NCBI GenBank assembly: GCA_019359375.1
Contig: JAHHHL010000029.1
Span: 1 to 64,000, forward strand
Reading direction: 5' to 3'
DNA: 64,000 bases
Source of the DNA: Lyngbya sp. HA4199-MV5
GTDB taxonomy: Bacteria > Cyanobacteriota > Cyanobacteriia > Leptolyngbyales > Leptolyngbyaceae
A program made the position numbers and the translations under genes. The notes below the pieces were generated by a model. It saw only the letters and a list, made by a program, of their open reading frames with translations. It did no database searches and was not told the DNA's origin. Below are positions 1 through 9,869 of this stretch, piece by piece (positions within the stretch are counted from its first letter, which is position 1; every line of letters starts with the position of its first letter).

Positions 1-158
1 TCTTTGATTTGACGGCTGGTTAATTGCTCTGCTTCCGGGTTTGATGGCAACAGCATTCGCTCTATAGACCAATTAACTTGTACTACAAGGCGAGATTATA
101 TGGTACTTTCATTCTCGGAAATCACCTAAAAACTAACAACCAACAACTCCTCCGCCTC

Positions 159-1233
159 CTACGCTCCCTTCACGCAACGCGTCTCTTTACCTCCTTCAGA
201 GCAGCTTTCAAAGGTGATTTTTTTCGCCAGAATCGCGTCTTCGGTGGTTTTCACTTTGTCTTGCAGAGCTTTAGGAACCGAACTACCGTACTTGCCAAGA
301 TAGAGGATTTCGGGTTCTTCCAGCCCCAGGGAATACAGTTGTCCTTTGAGTTCGTTTTTGGACGATAGGTCTGCGAGCTTGCCGATCGCCAGGTCAATCC
401 GCTTCACGGCACTGGTGAGAATGGATTTGGGCGTGATGTCGTATTGATCGACCGTATTGCCGATCGTGTAAGCGCCTTTCTCTTCAGCCGTTTTCAATGC
501 AGTGGGTGCAGCATTATCCAGCCAGGGATACACGACATCAGCGCCTGCTGAAACGAGGGCATCGACGGCTTCCTTTGCCTTTGCCGCATCGTTCCAATCG
601 CCTGTGAAGGTATGTTTGACTTCAATGGACGGTTTGACTGATTTAGCACCCAGGGTAAAGCCGCGTAATTCTTCCTGAGTCGCCAAAAATTCTTGCCCTG
701 CAATATACGCCAGCTTGCCCGTTTTGCTGACCGATGCTGCGAGAATGCCGCACAGGTAGCTCACTTGCAGATTATCCAGCCGCAGCGATGCCACATTGGG
801 CGCAGTCGCAGAGCCATTGACCACGACAAAGAAGGTTTTGGGAAACTGGGCGGCAACCTGCTTAGCAGCCGCATCAAACTGCCCACCGTGGGCATAGACC
901 AGATTAAACCCACGCCGCGCAAAGTCGGACAGCGCTTCTGCCTGGTCTGCCTGACCGACTTTCTCGACGTAGGCAGTTTCGGCTCCCAGCTTAGACTTAA
1001 TTTCTTCTAGCCCCGTGTAGCCTGCCTGGTTCCAGGCTTTGTCGGTAATAATACCCGGAAGTACCATTGCCGCTTTGAAGCCAGCCGCACTAGAAGAAGC
1101 AGAGGGCGAGGCAGCGGATGTCGTAGGACTGCTGCTGGTGTTCGGGTTATTGGTGCAGGCGTTAAACAAGAGGCTACTGCCCAATGCGGCTGAACCATAC
1201 ACAAGAAACTGACGACGATTGAATCCGACCATG
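159..1233 (-). CDS. BMP family (PnrA/Med-like) ABC transporter substrate-binding lipoprotein
   Basis: ORF 159..1367; likely start at MVGFNRRQFLVYGSAALGSSLLFNAC (Tat/lipobox). Mature part GFKAAMVLPGIITDKAWNQAGYTGLEEI is typical BMP family; paralogous to 2984..4054. Confidence 0.88.
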
Positions 1234-1510
1234 CTTTCTCTATTCCTTGTTAGACGGGCTGTGACTGATGAGACGGGCTTTAAATAACAGTGGACAGAGC
1301 GGGATGGGAGCAGGCAGTCTTGAAGCAGAGCCTTGCTTTCAGTAGAGTCTCGTTCGCAGTCGAACATTGAATGCCGCGGCTGGTCTCAAGTCCAATGGTT
1401 AAAATTCACGTTGGCGAAGTTGACGGTACGCGATCGTGCTCTAAGCAGTCATTAAACGGCTTCTGTCATAGTAAATTGTATCTTCAAGCACATTTAATTG
1501 CTCGATGTCT

Positions 1511-1640
1511 TAGGGCGTGTCATCAATTAGCTCCAAAACCTTGCAATATCAGCAGTGCCACGCCCGTCCCACCACACCAGGCTAGGGGCTGGAACCCTTG
1601 CTGCAAGCAATGTGTAGTATTAATTGATGACAGCCCCTAG
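1511..1640. mobile_element. MITE-like element, family A copy 1 (about 130 bp)
   Basis: Ends TAGGGCGTGTCATCAATTA ... TAATTGATGACAGCCCCTAG form imperfect terminal inverted repeats; a second copy at 50988..51116 is colinear over its full length. Confidence 0.75.
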
Positions 1641-1754
1641 AAATGCTGCTCAAGAACAGGTTGAGTATTCAAATAAGACGTTGCCACAAATCAAAAAAGG
1701 GATGGCGATCGCCACCCCCTATCTAATGTTCACTACCCGATTAACGAGACAGAT

Positions 1755-2123
1755 CTATTTGCCAGCGTTACCTTTCTCCAGCGCTTTTTGCACTACGTCA
1801 TCACTCACGTTACGACCTGCCTGCGCGTTGGGATTGGCATCGGTTGCCATTTCTTTGTAGTCGTCAGGGCTCCCCGTTGTAGCGGCTGGCAGCGTGCTTT
1901 TTTCTACTGACGGCACTTTAAGATCAGGAGAAGTAGCGGCTTCGGCAGCAGCGGCACCTTCTTCTGTGCGATCGATAGTGCTCACGCTAAACTGCTTTGA
2001 GGCTTCGTAATCAGCGTCCACATTTGCTTCAGGGACTTTGCGATCGCCCTCTTTAACCTCTTCAACCATCTGCTGAGCATCATAATTCTCAGAGGTATTG
2101 ATGTTACCAGCAACTTCAGACAT
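1755..2123 (-). CDS. hypothetical acidic low-complexity protein (122 aa)
   Basis: ORF with Ala/Glu/Asp-rich composition; no family recognised. Confidence 0.5.
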   Translation of the reverse strand: MSEVAGNINTSENYDAQQMVEEVKEGDRKVPEANVDADYEASKQFSVSTIDRTEEGAAAAEAATSPDLKVPSVEKSTLPAATTGSPDDYKEMATDANPNAQAGRNVSDDVVQKALEKGNAGK

Positions 2124-2348
2124 AAAGACTCCTGTTTAGAACGCTTTGATTCATACAGAAATCTTAGCAAAGCGCTCTCCATCACCTGATGACCTTTGGG
2201 CAGATCATGACGTTCTTCCAGGGAGAGACTTCGACTGGCTCAACAACCGACTCAACCTCCCCCTTTAGAAAGGTGCTACAGATTGTAAACTTCGATACAC
2301 CAGTAGAGATGCTTTATTTCACCTCTCTACTGGAACTGGAGTGCTGTT

Positions 2349-2885
2349 ATGTCTCAATCTGCTAGTCAAAATGTGCCATCAAACGCCTATCTTCCTGAGA
2401 AGACTCAAACTGCACTCAGTGCTTTCAACAAGTTAAATGCCGACGCAAAGCTAGCGTTACTGTACCTGGTGTACAAAAAGATGGGTGATTCGGTGACACC
2501 AGCAGCCCCAGCGGCAACCGATCCTGAGCTAGCGCCCCTTCTCATGGATAATTTCTACACGCTGTCTCATGACCAGCAGCTTGATGTCATGAGAGATATT
2601 GTGAACGGCGCAGATACAGACCATTCCCACGCATACGGGGCACTAAAAGAAAACAACCAGCTTATGGTCTGGTATGCCTGGGCGCAGGCGATGGGTCAAA
2701 GTGTTGTGGGTATGCCAGCAAATTATCAAGCAGAAAAGCCTGTTACAGAAGTGCTTGGACACATCGAAGGCTTGGAGTTTGAAGAACAAATTTCACTGCT
2801 ACGTGAAATCGTCAGCGGCATGGGTTTTAGCAACGTCCAGCCCATTCCATCGCAGGCAGAAACGGGTAAGACAGCTAGCCTTTGA
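2349..2885 (+). CDS. helical carotenoid protein / orange carotenoid protein N-terminal domain-like
   Basis: 178 aa: LNADAKLALLYLVYKKMGDSVTPAAPAAT...MVWYAWAQAMGQSVVGMPANYQ...VLGHIEGLEFEEQISLLREIVSGMGF matches the OCP-NTD/HCP pattern; no C-terminal NTF2-like domain. Confidence 0.85.
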   Translation: MSQSASQNVPSNAYLPEKTQTALSAFNKLNADAKLALLYLVYKKMGDSVTPAAPAATDPELAPLLMDNFYTLSHDQQLDVMRDIVNGADTDHSHAYGALKENNQLMVWYAWAQAMGQSVVGMPANYQAEKPVTEVLGHIEGLEFEEQISLLREIVSGMGFSNVQPIPSQAETGKTASL

Positions 2886-2990
2886 GGCAGGAGGCAGGAG
2901 GCAGGAGGCAGAAGGCAGGGGGGCAGGGAGTAGAAGTTAGCTTTTCTTCACACCCCACACCCCACACCCCATACCCCACACCCTCAACTT
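2884..2990. repeat. short tandem heptamer-type repeats (GGCAGGA-like and CACCCCA-like)
   Basis: ggcaggaggcaggaggcaggaggcagaaggcag followed by caccccacaccccacaccccataccccacaccc. Confidence 0.8.
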
Positions 2991-4054
2991 GTTTTTGCCC
3001 CCTTCACGCACCAGCTTGGCTTGCTGCTAATAGTGCAATTTTCAAACGCGATTTTTTGCGTTGCAAGCGCGCCTCTTGCCTGGATTGCTTTCTGCTTAGT
3101 GGCTTCAGGCACGATCGCGCTAAACTCGCCCAAACGAAGGATGTCGGGTTGATCTAGCCCTAGCGTATAGATTTCTCCTTTAATTTGTCCCTTTTGAGCA
3201 ATTTCGGCAATGGTTTCGATCGCTAACCCATAGTTCTGCACGGCGCTGGTTAAAACGGTTTTGGGCGCACGACTGAGCTGGTCTTTGAAGTAGCCGATCG
3301 CGTAGGCTTGCCTGTCTGCCAACGTTTCGATGACACCCGCTGCGGCTTCGTCCAGCATGTTGTAAACCACATCAACGCCGCTTGCTAAAAGTGCCTGGGT
3401 TGCCTCTTTTGCTTTACTGACATCATTCCAGTCATTGGTGTAGCTGGCTTTGACTGCGATCGCTGGCTTCACTGCTTTTGCACCTAGCTCAAACCCCCGA
3501 CGTTCTTGATCGGTCGTAGTGAACGATTGAGCGGTGAGGAATGCAACTTTATTGGTTTTGCTCATTTCTGCCGCCACAATCCCGCACAGGTAAGCAATTT
3601 GTAGATGGTTCACTTGCACAGAAGCAATGTTGCTGCCAGTGGCAACCCCATCTGAAATCACAAAAAAAGCATTGGGAAACTGTGCAGCTACCTGTTTGAC
3701 GGCTGCTTCAAACTGCCCACCGTGAGCAATGATCAGGTTAAAGCCCCGTCGAGCAAAGTCAGATAGCGATTCAGCCTGGTCAGCCTGAGCCACCTTTTCA
3801 ACATAGGCTGTTTCGGCACCAAGCTTGGCTTTAACGATTGCCATTGACTCGTAGCCTGCCTGGTTCCAGCTTTTGTCTGTGATCGGTCCCGGCAAAACGA
3901 TCGCCACCTTAAACCCTTTTGCAGAGGGCGAAGGGCTGCCAGCCGAAGGACTCGCGATCGGTGCTGGGCTAGTACACGCCTTTAAGAAGAAACTGCTTCC
4001 TAAAGCCGTCGAAGCATAAACCAGTAATTGACGACGACGATAACCTTTGACCAT
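2984..4054 (-). CDS. BMP family ABC transporter substrate-binding lipoprotein (paralogue)
   Basis: MVKGYRRRQLLVYASTALGSSFFLKAC signal; GFKVAIVLPGPITDKSWNQAGYESM; highly similar to 159..1233. Confidence 0.88.
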   Translation of the reverse strand: MVKGYRRRQLLVYASTALGSSFFLKACTSPAPIASPSAGSPSPSAKGFKVAIVLPGPITDKSWNQAGYESMAIVKAKLGAETAYVEKVAQADQAESLSDFARRGFNLIIAHGGQFEAAVKQVAAQFPNAFFVISDGVATGSNIASVQVNHLQIAYLCGIVAAEMSKTNKVAFLTAQSFTTTDQERRGFELGAKAVKPAIAVKASYTNDWNDVSKAKEATQALLASGVDVVYNMLDEAAAGVIETLADRQAYAIGYFKDQLSRAPKTVLTSAVQNYGLAIETIAEIAQKGQIKGEIYTLGLDQPDILRLGEFSAIVPEATKQKAIQARGALATQKIAFENCTISSKPSWCVKGAKTS

Positions 4055-4172
4055 AGATCAGACTCCTTAACGTTCCCAATTACCCGCCGCAGATCAACTT
4101 GAACGCTCAACCGATAACCTCTCAACGGTCGCGTGCATTGGGGTTGTTATGCCTCCGTAATTACCACGATCA

Positions 4173-4391
4173 CTAAGCAACCTGAAGCGTCCTCGGTTCA
4201 GGTATAGGTTCGCCCTCTATCTGCCAAGCTTCCAAGTACATTTCTATGACTGCTTCACCATTATGAATTGCTTCTTCACGAGTTTTTCCGTGAGTGCAAG
4301 GCATCACGACAAGATCAGTAAACTCTGGGATTGTAACCAGAAAAAGCTGATCTTCATCAGACCACTGAACAATCATGCTGTATCGATTCAT
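4173..4391 (-). CDS. hicB: HicB-like antitoxin
   Basis: 72 aa: YSMIVQWSDEDQLFLVTIPEF...HGKTREEAIHNGEAVIEMYLEAW; overlaps the HicA ORF by 4 nt. Confidence 0.85.
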   Translation of the reverse strand: MNRYSMIVQWSDEDQLFLVTIPEFTDLVVMPCTHGKTREEAIHNGEAVIEMYLEAWQIEGEPIPEPRTLQVA

Positions 4392-4612
4392 GAATCCTCG
4401 TCCTCTCTTAACTCTTTCAATGCAGTAAGTAACTTTTCTAGTTGTTTTTCTAAGTAGAGTGGCACATCATCTCCACCCTTGCCTGGAATTGTCAGTGTTT
4501 TTCCGATCAAAGGATGTCGCCAACGTTCATGGCTACCCTTGCCGCGCTTGGGCAAGTAAACAAATCCTTCATGTGCAATCTGGGCTTTCAACTCTCGAAT
4601 TTTCCTGGGCAT
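4388..4612 (-). CDS. hicA: HicA-like mRNA interferase toxin
   Basis: 74 aa: KRGKGSHERWRHPLIGKTLTIPGKGGDDVPLYLEKQLEKLL, typical HicA dsRBD-like fold. Confidence 0.85.
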   Translation of the reverse strand: MPRKIRELKAQIAHEGFVYLPKRGKGSHERWRHPLIGKTLTIPGKGGDDVPLYLEKQLEKLLTALKELREDEDS

Positions 4613-4707
4613 AGGCTTTATGTACCTCCCTACCCTGTTGCCCTACTCTACTTTATCTTCATCTAAGCCCTTCACCACCGTGCTTGTGCGTTAAAAAGTA
4701 CGAGATT

Positions 4708-5160
4708 CTAGAGCAGATGAAACTCTTTTAATGCAGGTAGAAAGTTAGCGTTTTCGTGGTTAGAACGGCTGAGCTTAATCAGTGCAAAGCGCTCGGCTGT
4801 GAGTAGTTGTTCCCATTGGTCGATCGCGATCGTGATGCCAGACTCCTGCGCTTTTGCTTGCACGCTATCGGGAATAGTGGTGGTATCAAGCCACGGAGGA
4901 GTGGGGTCAACTGCCAACGTCGAGACCGTTGCTCCCGTCCGCTCTTGAACAAGCTGTGTCAGCAAACGGCGGTAAGCATCTACTTCTGGAGGCGTTTCGC
5001 AGGGTAATTCGAGGAGCGATCGGCGATCGTCCTGCGTCATCCGATGCCACTGCGGGAGCTTCAGCTTAATGCCACAGGTATCGAGTTTTAACCGCACCTG
5101 CATGGGAATACAGCGCAGCGACTCAACAAAATCCGCTTCAAAGTGAAAAAACTCAGTCAT
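4708..5160 (-). CDS. nitrate reductase associated protein family
   Basis: 150 aa: FFHFEADFVESLRCIPMQVRLKLDTCGIKLKLPQW...ERFALIKLSRSNHENANFLPALKEF. Confidence 0.8.
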   Translation of the reverse strand: MTEFFHFEADFVESLRCIPMQVRLKLDTCGIKLKLPQWHRMTQDDRRSLLELPCETPPEVDAYRRLLTQLVQERTGATVSTLAVDPTPPWLDTTTIPDSVQAKAQESGITIAIDQWEQLLTAERFALIKLSRSNHENANFLPALKEFHLL

Positions 5161-5177
5161 ATCTTAGCTTTGACAGC

Positions 5178-5218
5178 CCTACACCCTACACCCTACACCC
5201 TACACCCCAACCCCCATC
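5178..5218. repeat. CACCCTA heptamer tandem repeat
   Basis: acaccctacaccctacaccctacaccccaaccccc. Confidence 0.75.
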
Positions 5219-5230
5219 CCCACGTCCAAC

Positions 5231-5716
5231 TCAAGTCTCATCCGAATCATGCGGCTTCGCGTGACGGTTGACATGCCGCACTAACCAGTAGCTAATTGAC
5301 AACGCCAGAATTGCGGCTGCTAAGGCGATAAGATCTAACCCCGCTGTTTTTTCCAGATCCAGGATGATGATTTTTCGAGAAACGGCAACCAGTGAGGTGA
5401 CAATCACCAGTTCCACCTGAATCACATGGTTTTTCAGGTATGCCGTAATGTTCTCCAAAATCTCCAGAGCGATCAGAACATTCAGGAACAGCCCAAAGAT
5501 GGCAAAGAGCGTTGTCCCGAACTGACCGTAGGGTGGACGAAACGCGTCGGTCACCAGAAACGTGACTAATTCCCAAACTGACAGCACAATCACAAACACC
5601 ATTGCGATCGATAGGACTTTGGAGACTAGCCCTTCAAACCCTCGTAAAGACCTCAAAAAGCTGTCATCGCTGAAGGTCTGTTGGAATAAGCGTGTCACTC
5701 GGTGCCAGGATCGCAT
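5231..5716 (-). CDS. PsiE-like (phosphate-starvation-inducible) membrane protein
   Basis: 161 aa, 4 predicted TM segments; FAIFGLFLNVLIALEILENITAYLKNHVIQVELVIVTSLVAVSRKIIILD. Confidence 0.75.
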   Translation of the reverse strand: MRSWHRVTRLFQQTFSDDSFLRSLRGFEGLVSKVLSIAMVFVIVLSVWELVTFLVTDAFRPPYGQFGTTLFAIFGLFLNVLIALEILENITAYLKNHVIQVELVIVTSLVAVSRKIIILDLEKTAGLDLIALAAAILALSISYWLVRHVNRHAKPHDSDET

Positions 5717-5975
5717 AGCTCAGCCAAACTGATGTCCAATGGAGTGAGGATACCCGATGCCATGATACAGGCGCAAATGCTTTCGTTTAGGAGTAGGGAG
5801 TAGGGAGTGGGGAGTAGGGAGTGGGGAGTTCTTGGTTTTTAGAAGGAGTCAGGCAAGGCTCATACACTCATAACCAACAACCAACAACTAGCTCTTGCTA
5901 GAATCAAGACCAAACAGGCGCGATCGTTCATACTAAAAGAGACCGCCGCGCCATCCGTTTTGAAGGGTTGAGATC

Positions 5976-7322
5976 ATGACTGTGCCGACGATTAACGAAC
6001 TAGCGACTCAGGCAAAAGAAGCTGCCGATCGCCTGGGAATCCATAAATTCGACATTTACGGCTCTACGGTGGATGAAAGTAGTGCGAAGGTTGATCAGGG
6101 AAAGCCCGATCAGGTGAAAGCATCTAATCGTTCGAGTGTGACGGTACGGGTGTGGAACGACGACCAGACGATGGGCATCACGTCAACCACCGATGTTGAC
6201 CCAAACGGTCTCGCACTCGCCCTGAAGACTGCTTACGAGGCTAGCTTCTTTGGCGTGAAAGAAAACGTTCCAGACTTCAGCCCTGAAGCGACGGCTCCCC
6301 TTGCACGCGCCTTTGCGGAGAAAGCGCCCCAGGCTCCGATCGCCACTCTGGTAGAAAAGTTGGTGACAGCCGAGAAAGAACTGACGGAGGCACATCCCGC
6401 GATCGCCTCTGTGCCGTATAACGGACTTGCCCAGCGCGACATCGATCACTTCTACCTCAATAGCGACGGTGCTTTGCGCACAGAAGCCTACTCCACCACC
6501 ACCCTCTACCTCTATACCAAAACGGAAGAAGACGGCAAAAAGCCCCGCAGTGCAGGCGCATTCCGCATTAGCCGTGGGTTAGATTCGCTGGATGTGGATG
6601 GCTGCTTGCAAGAAACCATCGAAAAAACCGTCAGCCACCTCGACTATCAAAAAATTCCCACGGGCAAATATCGCGTTGTGTTCTCACCAGAAGCGTTCCT
6701 GAGCTTATTGGGTGCCTTCTCCAACTTATTCAACGCTCAAAGCATTCTCGACAACCAGAGCCTCTCTAAGCCAGAGTCGTTGGGTACTCAAATTGCGTCG
6801 CCGCTGCTGTCGGTAGGTGATGATGCGCTGCATCCAGACAATATTGCGATCGCCACCTTTGATGGCGAAGGCACCCCCACTCGCCGTGTGCCACTCATTG
6901 ACAATGGTGTGTTGGTCAACTTCCTCCATAGCGCTGGTACAGCAAAGCGGTTCAACACCCAACCGACAGGACATGCCAACATGGGCGCGAAAGTAACCGT
7001 CAGCCCTCACTTCTATCATGTCTTTGCCAGCAGCCCAGCCGAGCAACCGTACAGCCTGGAGACCGCTGAAAACGTTGTGCTTGTTGATGATCTCCATGCC
7101 CTTCACGCAGGTGTCAAGGCGCTTCAAGGCTCTTTCTCGCTCCCGTTTGATGGTTGGCTGGTGAACAACGGTCAGCGCACCAGCATCGAATCTGCCACCG
7201 TCGCAGGTGATTTCCTGGAGTTACTCAAAGCCATCCTTTACATTGAGCCAGAGGCACACTTAACCCCTGGTGGCGTTTGCCCCTACATCTGGGTAGAAGA
7301 ACTGTCGATTACAGGCGAGTAG
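5976..7322 (+). CDS. TldD/PmbA family protein (TldE/PmbA-like)
   Basis: 448 aa ORF; N-terminal AKEAADRLGIHKFDIYG and C-terminal VVLVDDLHALHAGVKALQGSFSLPFDGWLVNNGQRTSIESATVAGDFLELLKAI. Confidence 0.85.
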   Translation: MTVPTINELATQAKEAADRLGIHKFDIYGSTVDESSAKVDQGKPDQVKASNRSSVTVRVWNDDQTMGITSTTDVDPNGLALALKTAYEASFFGVKENVPDFSPEATAPLARAFAEKAPQAPIATLVEKLVTAEKELTEAHPAIASVPYNGLAQRDIDHFYLNSDGALRTEAYSTTTLYLYTKTEEDGKKPRSAGAFRISRGLDSLDVDGCLQETIEKTVSHLDYQKIPTGKYRVVFSPEAFLSLLGAFSNLFNAQSILDNQSLSKPESLGTQIASPLLSVGDDALHPDNIAIATFDGEGTPTRRVPLIDNGVLVNFLHSAGTAKRFNTQPTGHANMGAKVTVSPHFYHVFASSPAEQPYSLETAENVVLVDDLHALHAGVKALQGSFSLPFDGWLVNNGQRTSIESATVAGDFLELLKAILYIEPEAHLTPGGVCPYIWVEELSITGE

Positions 7323-7662
7323 GCTGGTTCACACCCTGTTGCGGCTCATAGCAGTCTTTAAATGAAGATCTACAGTAAGCGAAACAGCAGAGAGCGACGG
7401 TGGCAATCCAATCATGGATCATCTGTGTTAACGCTTGCTCCAAGGCTTCAGCGGACGATCGGTTTCAGCTTTTTGCTCTTTTGGCAGCCTCTTGTTGGAG
7501 ACTGGTGCAAGATCCGGAGATAACACCCTGTAACCCTTCATCGCAACGTGAAAGCACGCTATAGCAATTGAAAGATGGGTTAGGACACATAGCACTGCTC
7601 AAAGCATTGATATGCGTAGTTTTGCCTTCTGCCCTCTGCCTCTTGCCTTTTGCTATATATTT

Positions 7663-8604
7663 CTACCGTTCTCCCTTAAGGAATGGCTGCATGAGCGCTT
7701 TAGGATACCCGGCACGTCTGGACATCACGGTGAGTGCCAGAATGCTAAAGATATAAGGCAGCATCAAAAACACCTGATAGGGAATAGTGGCACCAATTTC
7801 TTGCTGTAGCCGAAGCTGTAGGGCATCAAAGCCAGCAAACAGCAGGGCACCGAGCAATGCCTTAAAGGGTTGCCACGAGGCGAAGATGACGAGTGCAATG
7901 CAGATCCAGCCGCGCCCGTTGATTAAGTTGATAAAGAAGGAATCAAAGGCAGAGAGAGTCAGAAAGGCACCCGCGATCGCCATTAGCCCACTACCCGCCA
8001 CCACAGCGCCTGTCCGTACCGCATAGACATTGATACCCTGTGCCTCTGCCGCCTGGGGATTTTCTCCCACCATCCGCACTGCCAGCCCCAACGGTGTGAA
8101 GTACAGTGCATAGGTTACTAAACCGACGGCAAGTAGCGCCAGATAGGTCAGGGGTGTCTGGGTAAACAGCGCCTGACCGATGAGGGGTAGCTGCGAAAGC
8201 AACGGGATTGGATACGGCTGAAACGGCACAATTTTGGGTGGTGTGGTGGCTTGAGGCAGCAACACTCGGTAAAAGAAATACGCCAGGTTTGCGGCAAGTA
8301 GGGTAATACCAATGCCCGTGACGTGCTGCGACAAACCTAACCAAACCGTAAACAGGCTGTGTAACAATCCAAACGCGCACCCGACTCCAGCGGCTAGCAG
8401 CACACCCATCCACAGATCGGCTCCCTGATAAACGGCAGCCCAGCCAACCAGCGCGCCGATCGTCATGATGCCTTCAATGCCCAGGTTCAAAACGCCTGAT
8501 CGCTCGCACAGCAACTCTCCTAACGTGCCAAAGAGTAACGGTGTCGCAATCCGAATTGTGGCAGTCCAAAATTCGACACCAAAGAGCAGATTGAGGCTAT
8601 TCAT
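7663..8604 (-). CDS. ABC transporter permease (nucleoside/BMP-type, YufQ-like)
   Basis: GTLGELLCERSGVLNLGIEGIMTIGALVGW is characteristic of the BPD_transp_2 permease family. Confidence 0.88.
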   Translation of the reverse strand: MNSLNLLFGVEFWTATIRIATPLLFGTLGELLCERSGVLNLGIEGIMTIGALVGWAAVYQGADLWMGVLLAAGVGCAFGLLHSLFTVWLGLSQHVTGIGITLLAANLAYFFYRVLLPQATTPPKIVPFQPYPIPLLSQLPLIGQALFTQTPLTYLALLAVGLVTYALYFTPLGLAVRMVGENPQAAEAQGINVYAVRTGAVVAGSGLMAIAGAFLTLSAFDSFFINLINGRGWICIALVIFASWQPFKALLGALLFAGFDALQLRLQQEIGATIPYQVFLMLPYIFSILALTVMSRRAGYPKALMQPFLKGER

Positions 8605-8763
8605 AGGAGTGGCAGTGGTTTCGAGTTGTTAGTTGTTGGTTGTTGGTTGTTAGTGATTAGTTGTATCGCCCATTGGGCGTTCAAGAAAAGTTGTTAGACC
8701 GATCGCTCGCTTGGTGCAGCTTACTAAAAACTAAAAACTAACAACTAACAACTTAATAACTGC

Positions 8764-9807
8764 TTACTGCCATCGCAAACGGTAGCGGGTGAGCAGAATG
8801 CTAACCAGCATACATAGAAGCGAGGTAGACACCATCACATCTGCCAGATACGACGGTAAGTTTGCCGATCGACTCATCGCATCTGCACCGACATAAATGG
8901 CTGCAATGAAAATGGCGGAAGCGAGAACGCCGATCGGGTGTAATTGTGCCAGCATCGCCACGATGATGCCCGTGTAGCCAAAGCCGGGTGATAAATCGAG
9001 GCTGAGATAGCCCTTTAGTCCCGCGACCTCACTCACGCCGCCGACACCCGCTAACCCACCACTTAAAAGCGCCGTAGCGAGAATTACCCGGTTGATGGGA
9101 ATGCCTGCAAATCTGGATGCATGGATGTTTGCCCCGATCGCCTTCATCCGGTAGCCCAGCACCGATCGACTGTTGAGTACCCACACTACGATCGCGCTTA
9201 AAATTGCCACGATGAGTCCCAGATGCGTGCGACCCGACAGTTTGGGTAAAGCTGCCTCATCAATGATGGGTACGGCTTGAGGCCATCCCAGTGCGGATGG
9301 ATCTCTCAGCGGTCCTTCTACTAAATAGCTGACGACCAGCAGCACGATGAAATTGAGCAACAGCGTGGTGACCACCTCATCAACCTGAATCCTGGTTTTG
9401 AGGAGGGCAGGCAGCAGCAGTAGCAATCCACCCAGAAGAAAGCCAGCGATGAAGATGAGGGGAATGAGCAAGAATGGTGGCAAGCTGATCAGCCCTGTAC
9501 CCACAAGCGTTGCGGCGATCGCGCCTGCATACAACTGCCCTTCTGCCCCAATATTCCAAAACCGCGCTCGAAACGCGATCGCCACACCCAGTCCCGTAAA
9601 CATCAGCGGCGTTGCCCGTGAAAGCGTTTCCGCGATCGCAAACCGTGAACCCAGCGATCCCTTGAGCATGACGACATAAGATTGCCACGCTGGTATCCCT
9701 GTCCAGGACACCAGCGGGATGCATAGTGCAAGGGCAGCAATGATAGCGGCGATCGGTGCCAATACTGCCAGAAGAAGAGGAATGTGTTCGCGACGTTCGA
9801 GTTGCAT
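8764..9807 (-). CDS. ABC transporter permease (nucleoside/BMP-type, YufP-like)
   Basis: TLSRATPLMFTGLGVAIAFRARFWNIGAEGQLYAGAIAATLVG; adjacent to second permease and double ATPase. Confidence 0.88.
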   Translation of the reverse strand: MQLERREHIPLLLAVLAPIAAIIAALALCIPLVSWTGIPAWQSYVVMLKGSLGSRFAIAETLSRATPLMFTGLGVAIAFRARFWNIGAEGQLYAGAIAATLVGTGLISLPPFLLIPLIFIAGFLLGGLLLLLPALLKTRIQVDEVVTTLLLNFIVLLVVSYLVEGPLRDPSALGWPQAVPIIDEAALPKLSGRTHLGLIVAILSAIVVWVLNSRSVLGYRMKAIGANIHASRFAGIPINRVILATALLSGGLAGVGGVSEVAGLKGYLSLDLSPGFGYTGIIVAMLAQLHPIGVLASAIFIAAIYVGADAMSRSANLPSYLADVMVSTSLLCMLVSILLTRYRLRWQ

Positions 9808-9869
9808 GGGGAATGGGGAGATAAGGATAAAGTATGAAGTATAAAAGTTAACTATTTAGCCCTTATCCC

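Noticed and set aside
2884-2990. CRISPR array from short repeats
   Set aside because: Units are 7-8 bp with no spacers; it is a simple tandem repeat. No CRISPR array or cas gene was seen in the window.
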